Positions 8,143 to 16,035 of a stretch of DNA of 64,000 nt are shown here, piece after piece; positions within the stretch are counted from its first letter, which is position 1; every line of letters starts with the position of its first letter. Location of the stretch: the NCBI GenBank assembly GCA_004208945.1, contig SGPE01000030.1:186001-250000 (forward strand), written 5' to 3'. The notes under the pieces are model-generated. The model was not told the origin of the DNA. It did no database searches and worked only from the letters and a program-made list of their open reading frames with translations. The position numbers were made by a program, and so were the translations under genes. This DNA is from Pseudoalteromonas sp. CO133X (lineage in GTDB: Bacteria > Pseudomonadota > Gammaproteobacteria > Enterobacterales > Alteromonadaceae).

Positions 8143-9351
8143 CTAAATTTGTTTTGGTAATTTAGTCGAAATAAGAGCGGTAATAACAATAAATAACAGT
8201 GATATAGCCAAACAGGCTGCTAAGCCATACACCTGAAACACTAAGCCCGACAACACAGTACCAATTAAGCGTCCCATGGCATTGGCCATATAGTAAAAAC
8301 CGACATCCAGTGATACGCCATCGGCATCCGCCATGCTAACAATTAAGTAGCTGTGCAAAGATGAGTTAATCGCGAATAACACACCAAATAACATCAACCC
8401 GCCTATCAGCATTGGTTTTACGGCCCAGTCAAAGCCAATAGCAAGAGCAATGACTAAGGTGACTAAAGCAAGCAATGATGCCCACTTAACTGTTTCTGCA
8501 CTTGGTGATGTTTGCTTATTAAGTTTAATGATTTTAGGTGCAAAAGATTGCACTATCCCATAACCAATGATCCACGCAGCTATAAAAGCCCCCACGGTCC
8601 AATGATCCCAACCAAAGGCTTGTGATAAAAACACCGGTAGTGCAACTACAAACCAAACATCACGCGCACCAAACAAGAACAACCTCGCGGCTGACAAGAT
8701 ATTGATTGAACTGCTTTTTGAAAATATCTCGTTAAACTTAGGTTTGTTTTTGGCTTTGCCTAAATCATTTTTAAGTGCATAAAGACTAAAACACCACACC
8801 ACCAGCAAAGTGCTAGCCATCGCGAACATGGCACCTTTAAACGATATTAATGTGAGTAGTAAGCCACCTAAAAAGAAGCCCACACCTTTTAAGGCGTTTT
8901 TAGAGCCTGTTAGTATCGCCACCCATTTAAACAAGGTGCCTTCTTGACCACTGGCAACCAGCATTTTAATTGAGCTTTTAGCACTCATTTTATTAAGATC
9001 TTTTGCAATACCCGACAGTGCTTGTGCCAACATCATATAAGCAACACTCAACCATTCAGAGGGGACTACCAACATGAACAAGGCTGCAACCTGTATGGCA
9101 AGGCCAATGTTCATGGTCTTGTTTAAACCAAGCCTTGCGCCTAAATAGCCGCCCACTAAGTTAGTGACAACACCAAAAATCTCATAAAACAAAAACAGCA
9201 TGGCAATACTCAAAGGCGAGTAGCCAAGCGCATGAAAATGCAGTACCACCAACATTCTCAATGCGCCATCTGTAAGCGTAAATGCCCAGTAATTCCCAGT
9301 GACAATTAAGTACTGCTTTATATCAGCGGGAAGATTAGCCAAACGCGTCAT
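8143..9351 (-). CDS. arsJ: ArsJ organoarsenical efflux MFS transporter
   Basis: The 402-residue protein has about twelve membrane segments of the MFS fold. It is recognised as ArsJ from its beginning ('LPADIKQYLIVTGNYWAFTL') and from its place 5 bp downstream of a GAPDH gene in an ars operon. Known function of the family: ArsJ exports 1-arseno-3-phosphoglycerate, which GAPDH makes when arsenate replaces phosphate. The exported compound breaks down outside, which removes arsenate. Regulation is expected through the ArsR-like domain encoded at the operon's start. Confidence 0.9.
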   Translation of the reverse strand: MTRLANLPADIKQYLIVTGNYWAFTLTDGALRMLVVLHFHALGYSPLSIAMLFLFYEIFGVVTNLVGGYLGARLGLNKTMNIGLAIQVAALFMLVVPSEWLSVAYMMLAQALSGIAKDLNKMSAKSSIKMLVASGQEGTLFKWVAILTGSKNALKGVGFFLGGLLLTLISFKGAMFAMASTLLVVWCFSLYALKNDLGKAKNKPKFNEIFSKSSSINILSAARLFLFGARDVWFVVALPVFLSQAFGWDHWTVGAFIAAWIIGYGIVQSFAPKIIKLNKQTSPSAETVKWASLLALVTLVIALAIGFDWAVKPMLIGGLMLFGVLFAINSSLHSYLIVSMADADGVSLDVGFYYMANAMGRLIGTVLSGLVFQVYGLAACLAISLLFIVITALISTKLPKQI

Positions 9352-9356
9352 TGCTT

Positions 9357-10367
9357 TTAACCTTTAAGTGATCGCGCAACTTTACGGGCAAGTTCGGCGG
9401 TGCGGTTTGCATAACCCCATTCGTTATCGTACCAAACATACAGCTTAACTTGCGTCTCGTTGACAACCATGGTTGATAGCGCATCAACAATGCTTGAGCG
9501 TGGATCAGTTTTGTAATCGATAGAAACAAGTGGCTTTTCTTCATAGCCCAAAATACCTTTTAGCTCGCCTTCTGCGGCTTCTTGCATCCATTGGTTAATT
9601 TGCTCAGCGGTGGTTGGCTTTGTCACCTCAAACACACAGTCTGTGATTGATGCATTCGCTAAAGGCACACGAACCGCGTGGCCGTTTAATTTGCCTTTAA
9701 GTTCAGGGAAAATATGTGTAATCGCTGTTGCAGAGCCTGTTGTGGTTGGAATTAAGCTCATGCCGCATGCGCGAGCACGGCGTAAATCTTTATGCGGCGC
9801 ATCTAAGATAGTTTGCGTATTAGTGATATCGTGAATGGTCGTCATTGAACCATGTTTGATACCAATTTTTTCTTGCAGTACCTTAACTACTGGCGCTAAA
9901 CAGTTGGTAGTGCACGATGCTGCTGTAACAATATCGTGCTGATTTACATCGTATAAATCATCATTTACACCCATCACTATATTCAGCACGCCGTCTTCTT
10001 TTACAGGGGCAGTGACAACAACTTTTTTCACACCTTGATCAAGATAGGCTTGCAGTAACTCGGTTTCTTTCATCACGCCAGAGGCTTCAATAACGATATC
10101 GCAACCAGACCAATCAGTGTCTGCAATTGCTTTATTTTGTGTGACGTTAATTTCGTGGCCATCGATGATCACAGCATTTTCGTTACTTTCAACCTCATGA
10201 GGCCAAATACCGTGTACCGAATCATATTTTAGTAAGTGAGCCAGTGTTGCTGCATCACCCGCAGGGTCATTAATTTGCACAAACTCAACGTCGTCCCATG
10301 CAAACGCTGCTCTTAGCGATAAACGACCCATACGGCCAAAACCATTAATGCCTACTTTAATTGCCAT
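9357..10367 (-). CDS. ArsJ-associated glyceraldehyde-3-phosphate dehydrogenase
   Basis: A full-length 336-residue GAPDH. It has the NAD-binding '[10 protein letters not shown]' at residues 7-16, the catalytic cysteine in 'SCTTNC' (C152), its histidine partner in the '[14 protein letters not shown]' region context, and the C-terminal '[14 protein letters not shown]'. It lies between the ArsC-ArsR fusion and arsJ, spaced 5 bp from arsJ. Such operon-borne GAPDHs act in arsenate resistance by forming 1-arseno-3-phosphoglycerate for ArsJ export (known for the arsJ-gapdh pair). It is probably additional to the glycolytic enzyme of the cell. Confidence 0.92.
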   Translation of the reverse strand: MAIKVGINGFGRMGRLSLRAAFAWDDVEFVQINDPAGDAATLAHLLKYDSVHGIWPHEVESNENAVIIDGHEINVTQNKAIADTDWSGCDIVIEASGVMKETELLQAYLDQGVKKVVVTAPVKEDGVLNIVMGVNDDLYDVNQHDIVTAASCTTNCLAPVVKVLQEKIGIKHGSMTTIHDITNTQTILDAPHKDLRRARACGMSLIPTTTGSATAITHIFPELKGKLNGHAVRVPLANASITDCVFEVTKPTTAEQINQWMQEAAEGELKGILGYEEKPLVSIDYKTDPRSSIVDALSTMVVNETQVKLYVWYDNEWGYANRTAELARKVARSLKG

Positions 10368-10443
10368 TGTTAAGCTCCTACTTTTTGAAATTGTCTAACT
10401 TGTTTTACAGGGTTTGCCGACAGTTAACAGCAAACCGCTTTGT

Positions 10444-11208
10444 TTAATTACAACAGCGAGCAACACGGGTTGGACGATCATCCCCCATCGCATTTAGCCT
10501 TGCTAACTCGTTTTCTATGAAATTTGGTTCGTTTACCACGGTCGAGGTAATTGTTTGTTTCATCCATATTGGTAAGGTCGGATTTAAAGAGTAAAACACC
10601 CACTGCTGGTGTTTTCTATCCGACAAAATGCCCTGTTTTTTAAGCTGCGCTAAATGCCTTGAAACCTTTGGTTGGCTTTGCTCATTAAGTGCCGTCATTA
10701 ATTCACACACGCAAACCTCTTGCTCAACGGCGATAAGTAATAAGCTTTTTAAACGAATATCATCTGCAAGCGCTTTATAAAATGTGGTTGGCGAAATCGA
10801 TGCTGGTTTTTCTTTTTTATGGGATTGCACAAACTGTTTAATTCGCTCATTGATCTCTTGCAAGGTTTTTTCGAATGCGTGAGGTTCGGAGCGAGTTTTA
10901 GGATCTGCAAAGTCCCACGCAAGGCAGTGATTACCATCGACTCGATTGGCACATTCTTTTGCAGCGTCATCACATAAGGTAATGACATAATTAAAGTGTG
11001 TATGCAAAAACTCATTAATATGCTTTGAATAAAAACCATCGGTATTTAAACCAAAATGCGCTATTGCAGCCAAAGTGCGTTCATCAACTACTGATGGCTG
11101 AGTACCCGCACTGTGTACTTCAAACTTATCTTTACCATGATGTTTAAGTAGTGCTTCAGCCATAATTGAGCGTGCTGAGTTTTCTGTACAAAGGAATAGA
11201 ATGTTCAC
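10444..11208 (-). CDS. Fusion of low-molecular-weight phosphatase-like arsenate reductase domain and ArsR repressor
   Basis: The 254-residue protein starts at GTG (11206-11208) behind GGAG. Residues 1-130 are a low-molecular-weight tyrosine phosphatase/ArsC domain with the C-x5-R loop 'CTENSARS' (C7, R13) and the distal 'FADPKT' aspartate. Residues 140-215 are an ArsR winged helix with the metalloid motif 'EVCVCEL' (C166, C168) and 'QSQPKVSRHLAQLKKQGIL'. The C-terminus 'ARCCN' gives two more cysteines that could bind As(III). The order enzyme-then-repressor is unusual; the two parts are normally separate. It heads the operon with GAPDH and arsJ and has a tandem operator upstream. Confidence 0.9.
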   Translation of the reverse strand: MNILFLCTENSARSIMAEALLKHHGKDKFEVHSAGTQPSVVDERTLAAIAHFGLNTDGFYSKHINEFLHTHFNYVITLCDDAAKECANRVDGNHCLAWDFADPKTRSEPHAFEKTLQEINERIKQFVQSHKKEKPASISPTTFYKALADDIRLKSLLLIAVEQEVCVCELMTALNEQSQPKVSRHLAQLKKQGILSDRKHQQWVFYSLNPTLPIWMKQTITSTVVNEPNFIENELARLNAMGDDRPTRVARCCN

Positions 11209-11218
11209 GACTCACTCC

Positions 11219-11263
11219 ATAACAATTTTGTTATATAATATTTTTGTTATATCAATAGTGCAA
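11219..11263 (-). promoter_or_regulatory. ars promoter with two tandem 16-bp operators
   Basis: Two abutting 16-mers share 14 of 16 bases: ATAACAATTTTGTTAT (11219-11234, arms ATAACAA/TTGTTAT) and ATAATATTTTTGTTAT (11235-11250). On the minus strand a -35 box TTGCAC (11263-11258) and a -10 box TATTAT (11240-11235) are spaced by 17 bp, so the operators cover the -10, part of the spacer and the initial transcribed region. This is the position expected for repression by the ArsR domain encoded just downstream. Confidence 0.72.
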
Positions 11264-11302
11264 GCACTATCTCCGTTTCTAAATAAATCGCTCCTACTGT
11301 AA

Positions 11303-11325
11303 ATAAAAAAAGCAGCGTAGCTGCT
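11303..11325 (-). terminator. Rho-independent terminator after the TauE/SafE gene
   Basis: AGCAGC (11311-11316), loop GTA, GCTGCT (11320-11325). On the minus strand the stem is followed by seven T residues (complement of 11304-11310). It separates the exporter gene from the ars promoter. Confidence 0.75.
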
Positions 11326-11352
11326 GCTTCTTGAAAACATGAAAGTTTAACT

Positions 11353-11375
11353 TTCGATACTCGAATAGTATCGAA
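11353..11375. repeat. Perfect 9-bp inverted repeat directly after the TauE/SafE stop codon
   Basis: TTCGATACT (11353-11361) and AGTATCGAA (11367-11375) pair perfectly around a 5-base loop. The element touches the stop codon at 11376-11378 and lies upstream of the T-tailed terminator on the same transcript. It could stabilise the 3' end or be a second protein-binding dyad; no T-run follows, so it is not itself a typical terminator. Confidence 0.6.
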
Positions 11376-12185
11376 TTAACGCAATAACATATTAATAGCC
11401 ATAATGATTAAAAGCGCAGCAAACACTTTTTTAACTGTGGATACTGGCAAATGATGCGTTGCTTTTGCACCTAATGGCGCGGTAAACCACGAAGTACAAA
11501 CAATGCCAAACAAGGCTGGTAAATAAACAAAACCAGCAAAGCCCTCTTTTAACGTAAAGTACTGACTGCCCGAACTGATGTAACCCACTGAGCCAAATAA
11601 CGCAATGACAATACCGCACGCTGAGGCACAACCAATGGCTTTTTTCATATCGACCGAGAAAAACGTGAGTAACGGTACTAACACGGCACCACCACCAATG
11701 CCTATCATGGCAGATAAACCGCCTGTGATTGTTGTATAAAACGTTAAAAGGCCTTTATTTGGTAATGCGCGAGTTGTTTGGGCATCATTTTTACTGCCAA
11801 AAATCATTTTCAATGCAATAAGCACCACACTTACTGCAAAGACAATTCGTACCACATCTTGCGGTAATAATGCTGCTAAGAAACCACTTATCAGTGCGCC
11901 TAATGCAACTCCTGTCATAACCCAAGGAGCCAATTGCCAAGGCACATTGCCATTTTTATGGTGAGCAATGGCTGATGATGTTGAAGTAAAAAGGATTGAT
12001 GCGAGCGATGTTGCAATAGCCACCAGTACAACTTGTTCCGCTGGTAAAATCTGAAAATGCAGCAGTATCATACTTAATATCGGCACGATCACTAAGCCAC
12101 CACCGATCCCCAAGAGCCCTGCCAAAAAGCCAACACCACTGCCGAGTATCGCGCAGGCTAGTATTAACACGATTAATTCATTCAT
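11376..12185 (-). CDS. TauE/SafE-family (sulfite exporter-like) membrane transporter
   Basis: The 269-residue protein has about eight membrane helices. Two repeated glycine-rich motifs, 'GFLAGLLGIGGGLVIVPIL' near residues 18-36 and 'GLSAMIGIGGGAVLVPLLT' near 155-173, are diagnostic of the TauE/SafE family of anion (sulfite, sulfonate) exporters. It lies upstream of the arsenate operon on the same strand but has its own terminator (11303-11325). A role in arsenic handling is possible but not shown; export of a sulfur anion is the family default. Confidence 0.9.
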   Translation of the reverse strand: MNELIVLILACAILGSGVGFLAGLLGIGGGLVIVPILSMILLHFQILPAEQVVLVAIATSLASILFTSTSSAIAHHKNGNVPWQLAPWVMTGVALGALISGFLAALLPQDVVRIVFAVSVVLIALKMIFGSKNDAQTTRALPNKGLLTFYTTITGGLSAMIGIGGGAVLVPLLTFFSVDMKKAIGCASACGIVIALFGSVGYISSGSQYFTLKEGFAGFVYLPALFGIVCTSWFTAPLGAKATHHLPVSTVKKVFAALLIIMAINMLLR

Positions 12186-12313
12186 TTTACTTGTCTTTGT
12201 TATTAGTTAGGGAGCTGAGTATAACAACTAAAAGCAGTACAAATGACTATGAAGCCAATGATAAGTGGTGAATATTACTCACGTTTTATATGAAAAAATT
12301 ACAACACCGCTAA

Positions 12314-12358
12314 AAACATCTAGCCATCTAGACATTTAAAAGTATTTTTCCATATATT
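12314..12358 (+). promoter_or_regulatory. Candidate MetJ operator (three tandem met boxes) over the mesXD promoter
   Basis: Three abutting 8-mers, AAACATCT (12314-12321), AGCCATCT (12322-12329) and AGACATTT (12330-12337), each match the MetJ met-box consensus AGACGTCT at 6 of 8 positions. They overlap a possible -35 TAGACA (12329-12334), followed after 18 bp by TATATT (12353-12358). MetJ with SAM represses methionine genes by binding tandem met boxes, so methionine-responsive control of mesXD is expected. The 12186-12562 interval otherwise shows no gene; the leader is about 200 nt and I see no recognisable SAM riboswitch. Confidence 0.6.
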
Positions 12359-12562
12359 ATCCTCTCTTTGCTGCTCACTAAACTAACCCCCCTACTTAGG
12401 TATGAATCAAATTCATGTTTTACCTGAAATAAAAACGTTTTTCTTCATGATAGTAAGCACGTATAAATTCATTACCGCTGCAGAGCAACCTAAGGTTAAC
12501 GACCTAGCAATTAAAGGAAGGTGAGCAGCAATCATTTATCTCAGGACATTAGGTACATTGCC

Positions 12563-13540
12563 ATGAAACACAATTTCTCATTTACAATTAAGAGTATTCG
12601 TCTTGACGAAAATTACCATCCGTCAAACAGCACCCGTATTACCACTAACTTCGCTAACCTAGCACGTGGCGAAAGTCGCCAGCAAAACTTACGTAATGCA
12701 TTAAAAATGATAGATAACCGTTTCAATGCACTGGCAAATTGGGATAATCCACAAGGCAACCGCTATTCTGTTGAGCTTGAAATTGTCTCAGTTGATTTAG
12801 ATATTGCAGGCAGTGGTGAAGCGTTTCCTTCAATTGAAGTTTTAAAGACCAACATCATTGACCATAAAACCAATGAACGTATTGAGGGAATTGTTGGTAA
12901 CAACTTCTCATCATATGTCCGTGATTATGATTTTAGTGTGTTATTACTTGATCACAATAAAAGCAGAGAAGAATTTAGTATTCCAGATAACTTTGGCGAT
13001 CTACACGGTAAGTTATTTAAATACTTTATTGATTCAGAAACTTATAAACAGCACTTCAAAAAGCCCCCGGTTATTTGCCTAAGCGTTTCTGACAATAAAA
13101 CATATCACCGGACTGAAAATCACCATCCTGTTTTAGGTGTCGAGTATCAACCTAATGAATCGTCACTCACAGAACAGTATTTCAAAAAGATGGGCTTACA
13201 AGTTCGTTACTTTATGCCGCCAAACAGCGTTGCACCTTTGGCATTCTATTTCTTTGGTGACTTATTGAATGATTACACTAATTTAGAGCTAATCAGCACA
13301 ATCAGTACCATGGAAACATTCCAAAAGATTTATCGACCGGAGATCTATAACGCAAACGCCGTAGCGGGTAGCAAGTATCAACCAAATTTACGAAATGCCG
13401 ATCACTCTATCACACAGATAGTTTATGACCGCGAAGAACGCAGCCAACTTGCTATTGCTCAAGGTAAGTTTACTGAACAGCACTTTATTAAGCCTTATCA
13501 ATCAGTTTTGGAACAGTGGTCGGCTAACTACGCGATTTAA
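12563..13540 (+). CDS. mesX: MesX (DUF1852), partner protein of folate-independent methionine synthase
   Basis: The ATG at 12563 gives a 325-residue DUF1852 protein. A GTG at 12521 is in frame, but the purine-rich AAAGGAAG abuts it without spacing, and the family starts close to 'FTIKSIRLDENYHPS'. DUF1852 was named MesX because it is required for the activity of MesD, one of the core-MetE methionine synthases that do not use methyl-folate. Its biochemical role is not established. The stop overlaps a candidate mesD start by one base, so the two are coupled. Met boxes lie upstream. Confidence 0.88.
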   Translation: MKHNFSFTIKSIRLDENYHPSNSTRITTNFANLARGESRQQNLRNALKMIDNRFNALANWDNPQGNRYSVELEIVSVDLDIAGSGEAFPSIEVLKTNIIDHKTNERIEGIVGNNFSSYVRDYDFSVLLLDHNKSREEFSIPDNFGDLHGKLFKYFIDSETYKQHFKKPPVICLSVSDNKTYHRTENHHPVLGVEYQPNESSLTEQYFKKMGLQVRYFMPPNSVAPLAFYFFGDLLNDYTNLELISTISTMETFQKIYRPEIYNANAVAGSKYQPNLRNADHSITQIVYDREERSQLAIAQGKFTEQHFIKPYQSVLEQWSANYAI

Positions 13541-13551
13541 TGAGAGTTAAC

Positions 13552-14580
13552 ATGAAAAAATTATTACCAACATCGACAGCGGGCAGCTTACCAAAACCTT
13601 CTTGGCTCGCTGAACCCGAAACTCTATGGTCGCCATGGAAGTTACAAGGTGCAGAGCTTATTGATGGCAAACAAGATGCACTACGTGTAGCCCTGCAAGA
13701 GCAACAACAGGCTGGCGTTGATATTGTCAGCGACGGTGAGCAAACACGCCAACACTTTGTAACCACCTTTATTGAACATTTGAATGGTGTTGACTTTGAA
13801 AACCGTAAAACAGTCACTATTCGCAATCGCTACGAAGCAAGTGTGCCAAGCGTTGTTGGGCCGGTATCACGCAGCAAGTCAGTGTTTGTTGAAGACGCTA
13901 AATTTTTACGTTCACAAACCAAACAGCCAATAAAATGGGCACTGCCAGGCCCTATGACCATGATAGACACCTTGTATGACGCGCACTATCAAAGCCGAGA
14001 AAAGCTGGCCTGGGAATTTGCCAAAATACTCAATCAAGAAGCCAAAGAGCTCGAAGCCGCTGGCGTTGATATTATCCAATTTGATGAGCCTGCGTTTAAT
14101 GTATTTTTTGATGATGTAAATGACTGGGGTATTAAGTGCCTAGAAAGAGCAATCGAAGGGCTAAACTGTGAAACAGCCGTACACATTTGCTACGGCTATG
14201 GCATCAAAGCAAATACAGATTGGAAACAAACGCTTGGGAATGAATGGCGTCAATACGAAGAAGTGTTTCCAAAACTACAAAAATCGAATATCGATATTAT
14301 TTCGCTGGAGTGTCACAACTCTCGCGTACCTATTGAACTGCTTGAACTTATTCGCGGTAAAAAAGTAATGGTTGGTGCAATTGATGTGGCAACCACTGAT
14401 ATTGAAACACCCGATGAGGTGGCTGCAACGTTGCGCGAAGCTCTCAAATATGTGGATGCTGACAAGCTTTACCCCTGCACCAACTGCGGTATGGCACCGC
14501 TTTCAAGAGATGTAGCAACGGCTAAACTAAGTGCACTTAGTCAAGGTGCTGAAATCGTAAGAGCTGAATTAGGCGCGTAG
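13552..14580 (+). CDS. mesD: MesD, core-MetE folate-independent methionine synthase
   Basis: The protein is about 342 residues and contains only the catalytic barrel of MetE, without the N-terminal folate-binding half. The zinc/homocysteine site is visible: 'AVHICYG' (His-x-Cys), the glutamate in 'IISLECHNSR' and the late cysteine in 'LYPCTNCGM'. The ATG at 13552 is preferred because GAGAG precedes it at good spacing; an ATG at 13540 overlaps the mesX stop. The neighbouring DUF1852 gene marks it as the MesD type, which makes methionine from homocysteine with an unidentified methyl donor and is found in aerobic bacteria. Confidence 0.88.
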   Translation: MKKLLPTSTAGSLPKPSWLAEPETLWSPWKLQGAELIDGKQDALRVALQEQQQAGVDIVSDGEQTRQHFVTTFIEHLNGVDFENRKTVTIRNRYEASVPSVVGPVSRSKSVFVEDAKFLRSQTKQPIKWALPGPMTMIDTLYDAHYQSREKLAWEFAKILNQEAKELEAAGVDIIQFDEPAFNVFFDDVNDWGIKCLERAIEGLNCETAVHICYGYGIKANTDWKQTLGNEWRQYEEVFPKLQKSNIDIISLECHNSRVPIELLELIRGKKVMVGAIDVATTDIETPDEVAATLREALKYVDADKLYPCTNCGMAPLSRDVATAKLSALSQGAEIVRAELGA

Positions 14581-14637
14581 TTTATAAGCTCGCTCCCTAC
14601 GTTATTCTTAAATCTACATATTAATCTATTCATTAAA

Positions 14638-14675
14638 AGTGCTTCATCATAGCTTGAAGCACTTTCTTCCCTTTT
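14638..14675 (+). terminator. Rho-independent terminator after mesD
   Basis: AGTGCTTCA (14638-14646) and TGAAGCACT (14655-14663) form a perfect 9-bp stem with an 8-base loop, followed by a pyrimidine/T-rich tail (TTCTTCCCTTTT). It lies 58 bp past the mesD stop. Confidence 0.75.
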
Positions 14676-14835
14676 ACGGCTCACGCTTTAAACTAAAGAT
14701 AAAATTCACTCTAAAGTACATAAAATTCCCTCCTCATTATGAGCCGGAGTGTTCCAAACAACAGGTGGCGTTGTTTTGTATTGTTTTTTAGACTATTAAT
14801 GAGTTAAATGGGTCAGCTTTAATTAAAAACATGTC

Positions 14836-15357
14836 ATGGATAAGACAATGAAATACATAAAATATAGTTTCCTTACTTTAGGCTTGATAATCTTAATTGG
14901 TATGTTGATACCAGAAAAAATCATTATTCCTGTTGAAGGAGCGACACCGAATGATTGGAACCATGAAACTTTTTGGTTCGAGCCTTGGGGCTCTTCTGTT
15001 GTACATAAAGGTATCGATATATTTGGCAAGAAGGGAACCACCGTTTCAGCTGCAAGCTCTGGTATTGTTGTTTTTTCGGGTCATTTCAACAAAGGTGGTA
15101 AGGCAATTGCTATTTTAGGGCCAAAGTGGCGTATTCATTACTTTTCTCACCTAGATAGCCTTTCAGTTGCGAGTGGGAGCCTTGTTAAAATAGGCGATAC
15201 CATCGGCACATTAGGTAATTCTGGTAACGCAATTGGTAAACCGTCACACGTTCACTATTCAATTTTATCTCTGCTACCACTTCCTTGGTTAATGACAAAT
15301 GAAACCCAAGGATGGAAGAAGACGTTCTATCTAAATCCTCATGAAAAACTACTGTAA
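14836..15357 (+). CDS. M23-family metallopeptidase, membrane-anchored
   Basis: This 173-residue protein has one N-terminal membrane segment (about residues 7-24) and a compact M23 (LytM/peptidase) domain. Zinc ligands are visible as 'HKGIDIF' (H-x3-D) and 'HVHYS' (H-x-H), with 'GTLGNSGNAIGKPSHVH' before the latter. M23 enzymes cut peptidoglycan cross-links or act as secreted endopeptidases; the domain should face the periplasm. The gene stands alone. No clear ribosome-binding site precedes either ATG (14836 or 14848). A weak 8-bp hairpin (15391-15398/15408-15415) follows the stop. Confidence 0.85.
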   Translation: MDKTMKYIKYSFLTLGLIILIGMLIPEKIIIPVEGATPNDWNHETFWFEPWGSSVVHKGIDIFGKKGTTVSAASSGIVVFSGHFNKGGKAIAILGPKWRIHYFSHLDSLSVASGSLVKIGDTIGTLGNSGNAIGKPSHVHYSILSLLPLPWLMTNETQGWKKTFYLNPHEKLL

Positions 15358-15507
15358 AGAGCTGAATTAATTACTCCTTCTACTATTTTATTAACCCTTA
15401 TTCAGAGAGGGTTAACCAAAAATCTGCAAAATAGCGTTGGCTAGATTTATTATTCTTTGCTAGATTTTAGTTGTACCCAATGGATGGGCAAATATTGAGG
15501 GATTAAT

Positions 15508-15843
15508 ATGAATGAGTTCGATATTTTCATTAAAAATATAGTCATGGATTACATTCGAGACCATGGTACTTGCAGTGATATTTGTGAAGAAAATGAACAG
15601 CTAACCTTCTACGTTGACATAGAAAACCCTGATAACGTCATCTCACATCAGCAGTTTAAAGTCACCTACCCTATTACTTACTCAATTCAGTCAGCTATTA
15701 AACATGAAGTTGATTTACTGAGGTATTTAGACTCTGGCGAAATAAGAACACCGTTTACAACCGATATCGTCGAAGTACTTAAGTCGGAACTCGAGTCGTT
15801 CATGTACAGCAATAAACCTAAAGGTGAATACCAGATTTATTGA
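15508..15843 (+). CDS. Hypothetical protein
   Basis: A 111-residue acidic, soluble protein that I do not recognise. The start is supported by GAGGGATTAAT before the ATG. It contains a 'CSDIC' motif near residue 22 and two amphipathic helices, with no signal peptide or membrane segment. It is monocistronic, between the M23 peptidase and a minus-strand transporter. Coding potential is judged from the good ribosome-binding site and normal composition only. Confidence 0.6.
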   Translation: MNEFDIFIKNIVMDYIRDHGTCSDICEENEQLTFYVDIENPDNVISHQQFKVTYPITYSIQSAIKHEVDLLRYLDSGEIRTPFTTDIVEVLKSELESFMYSNKPKGEYQIY

Positions 15844-15900
15844 TGGGTTTGTTGTGCTCCTAGATGGCTCATAAGCGACCTTAACCTATTAGCTCTAAAT

Positions 15901-15958
15901 CGTTAAAGAGCAAAAGCTGAGTTATATTTAAAACCCGTTGATGGACATAAACGTGCTA
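15901..15958 (+). repeat. Diverged repeat copy 1 (related to 18454-18518)
   Basis: This stretch shares a block around TATATTTA...GATGGACA...AAACGT with 18454-18518. In one frame both would encode the pattern ELYL-x2-VDG-(H/Q)-KR, but neither lies in an intact gene. The shared protein-level pattern suggests two decayed copies of the same coding tail, perhaps of a mobile element. No intact parent is present in the window. Confidence 0.45.
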
Positions 15959-15987
15959 GCTCAAAGCCTATCTGCTTACTCTCAACC

Positions 15988-16011
15988 AGCCAATTTAGAC
16001 TTAAATTGGCT
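15988..16011 (-). terminator. Hairpin after the MFS gene, possible weak terminator
   Basis: AGCCAATTTA (15988-15997) and TAAATTGGCT (16002-16011) form a perfect 10-bp stem with a 4-base loop, 24 bp beyond the stop of the minus-strand MFS gene. No T-run follows on the minus strand, so termination is likely but weak. Confidence 0.5.
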
Positions 16012-16035
16012 GAAGTTTAAATTATTAGAGATAAC

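Noticed and set aside
12359..12562. SAM riboswitch in the mesX leader
   Set aside because: No recognisable SAM aptamer core or terminator in the leader; the met boxes explain control better.
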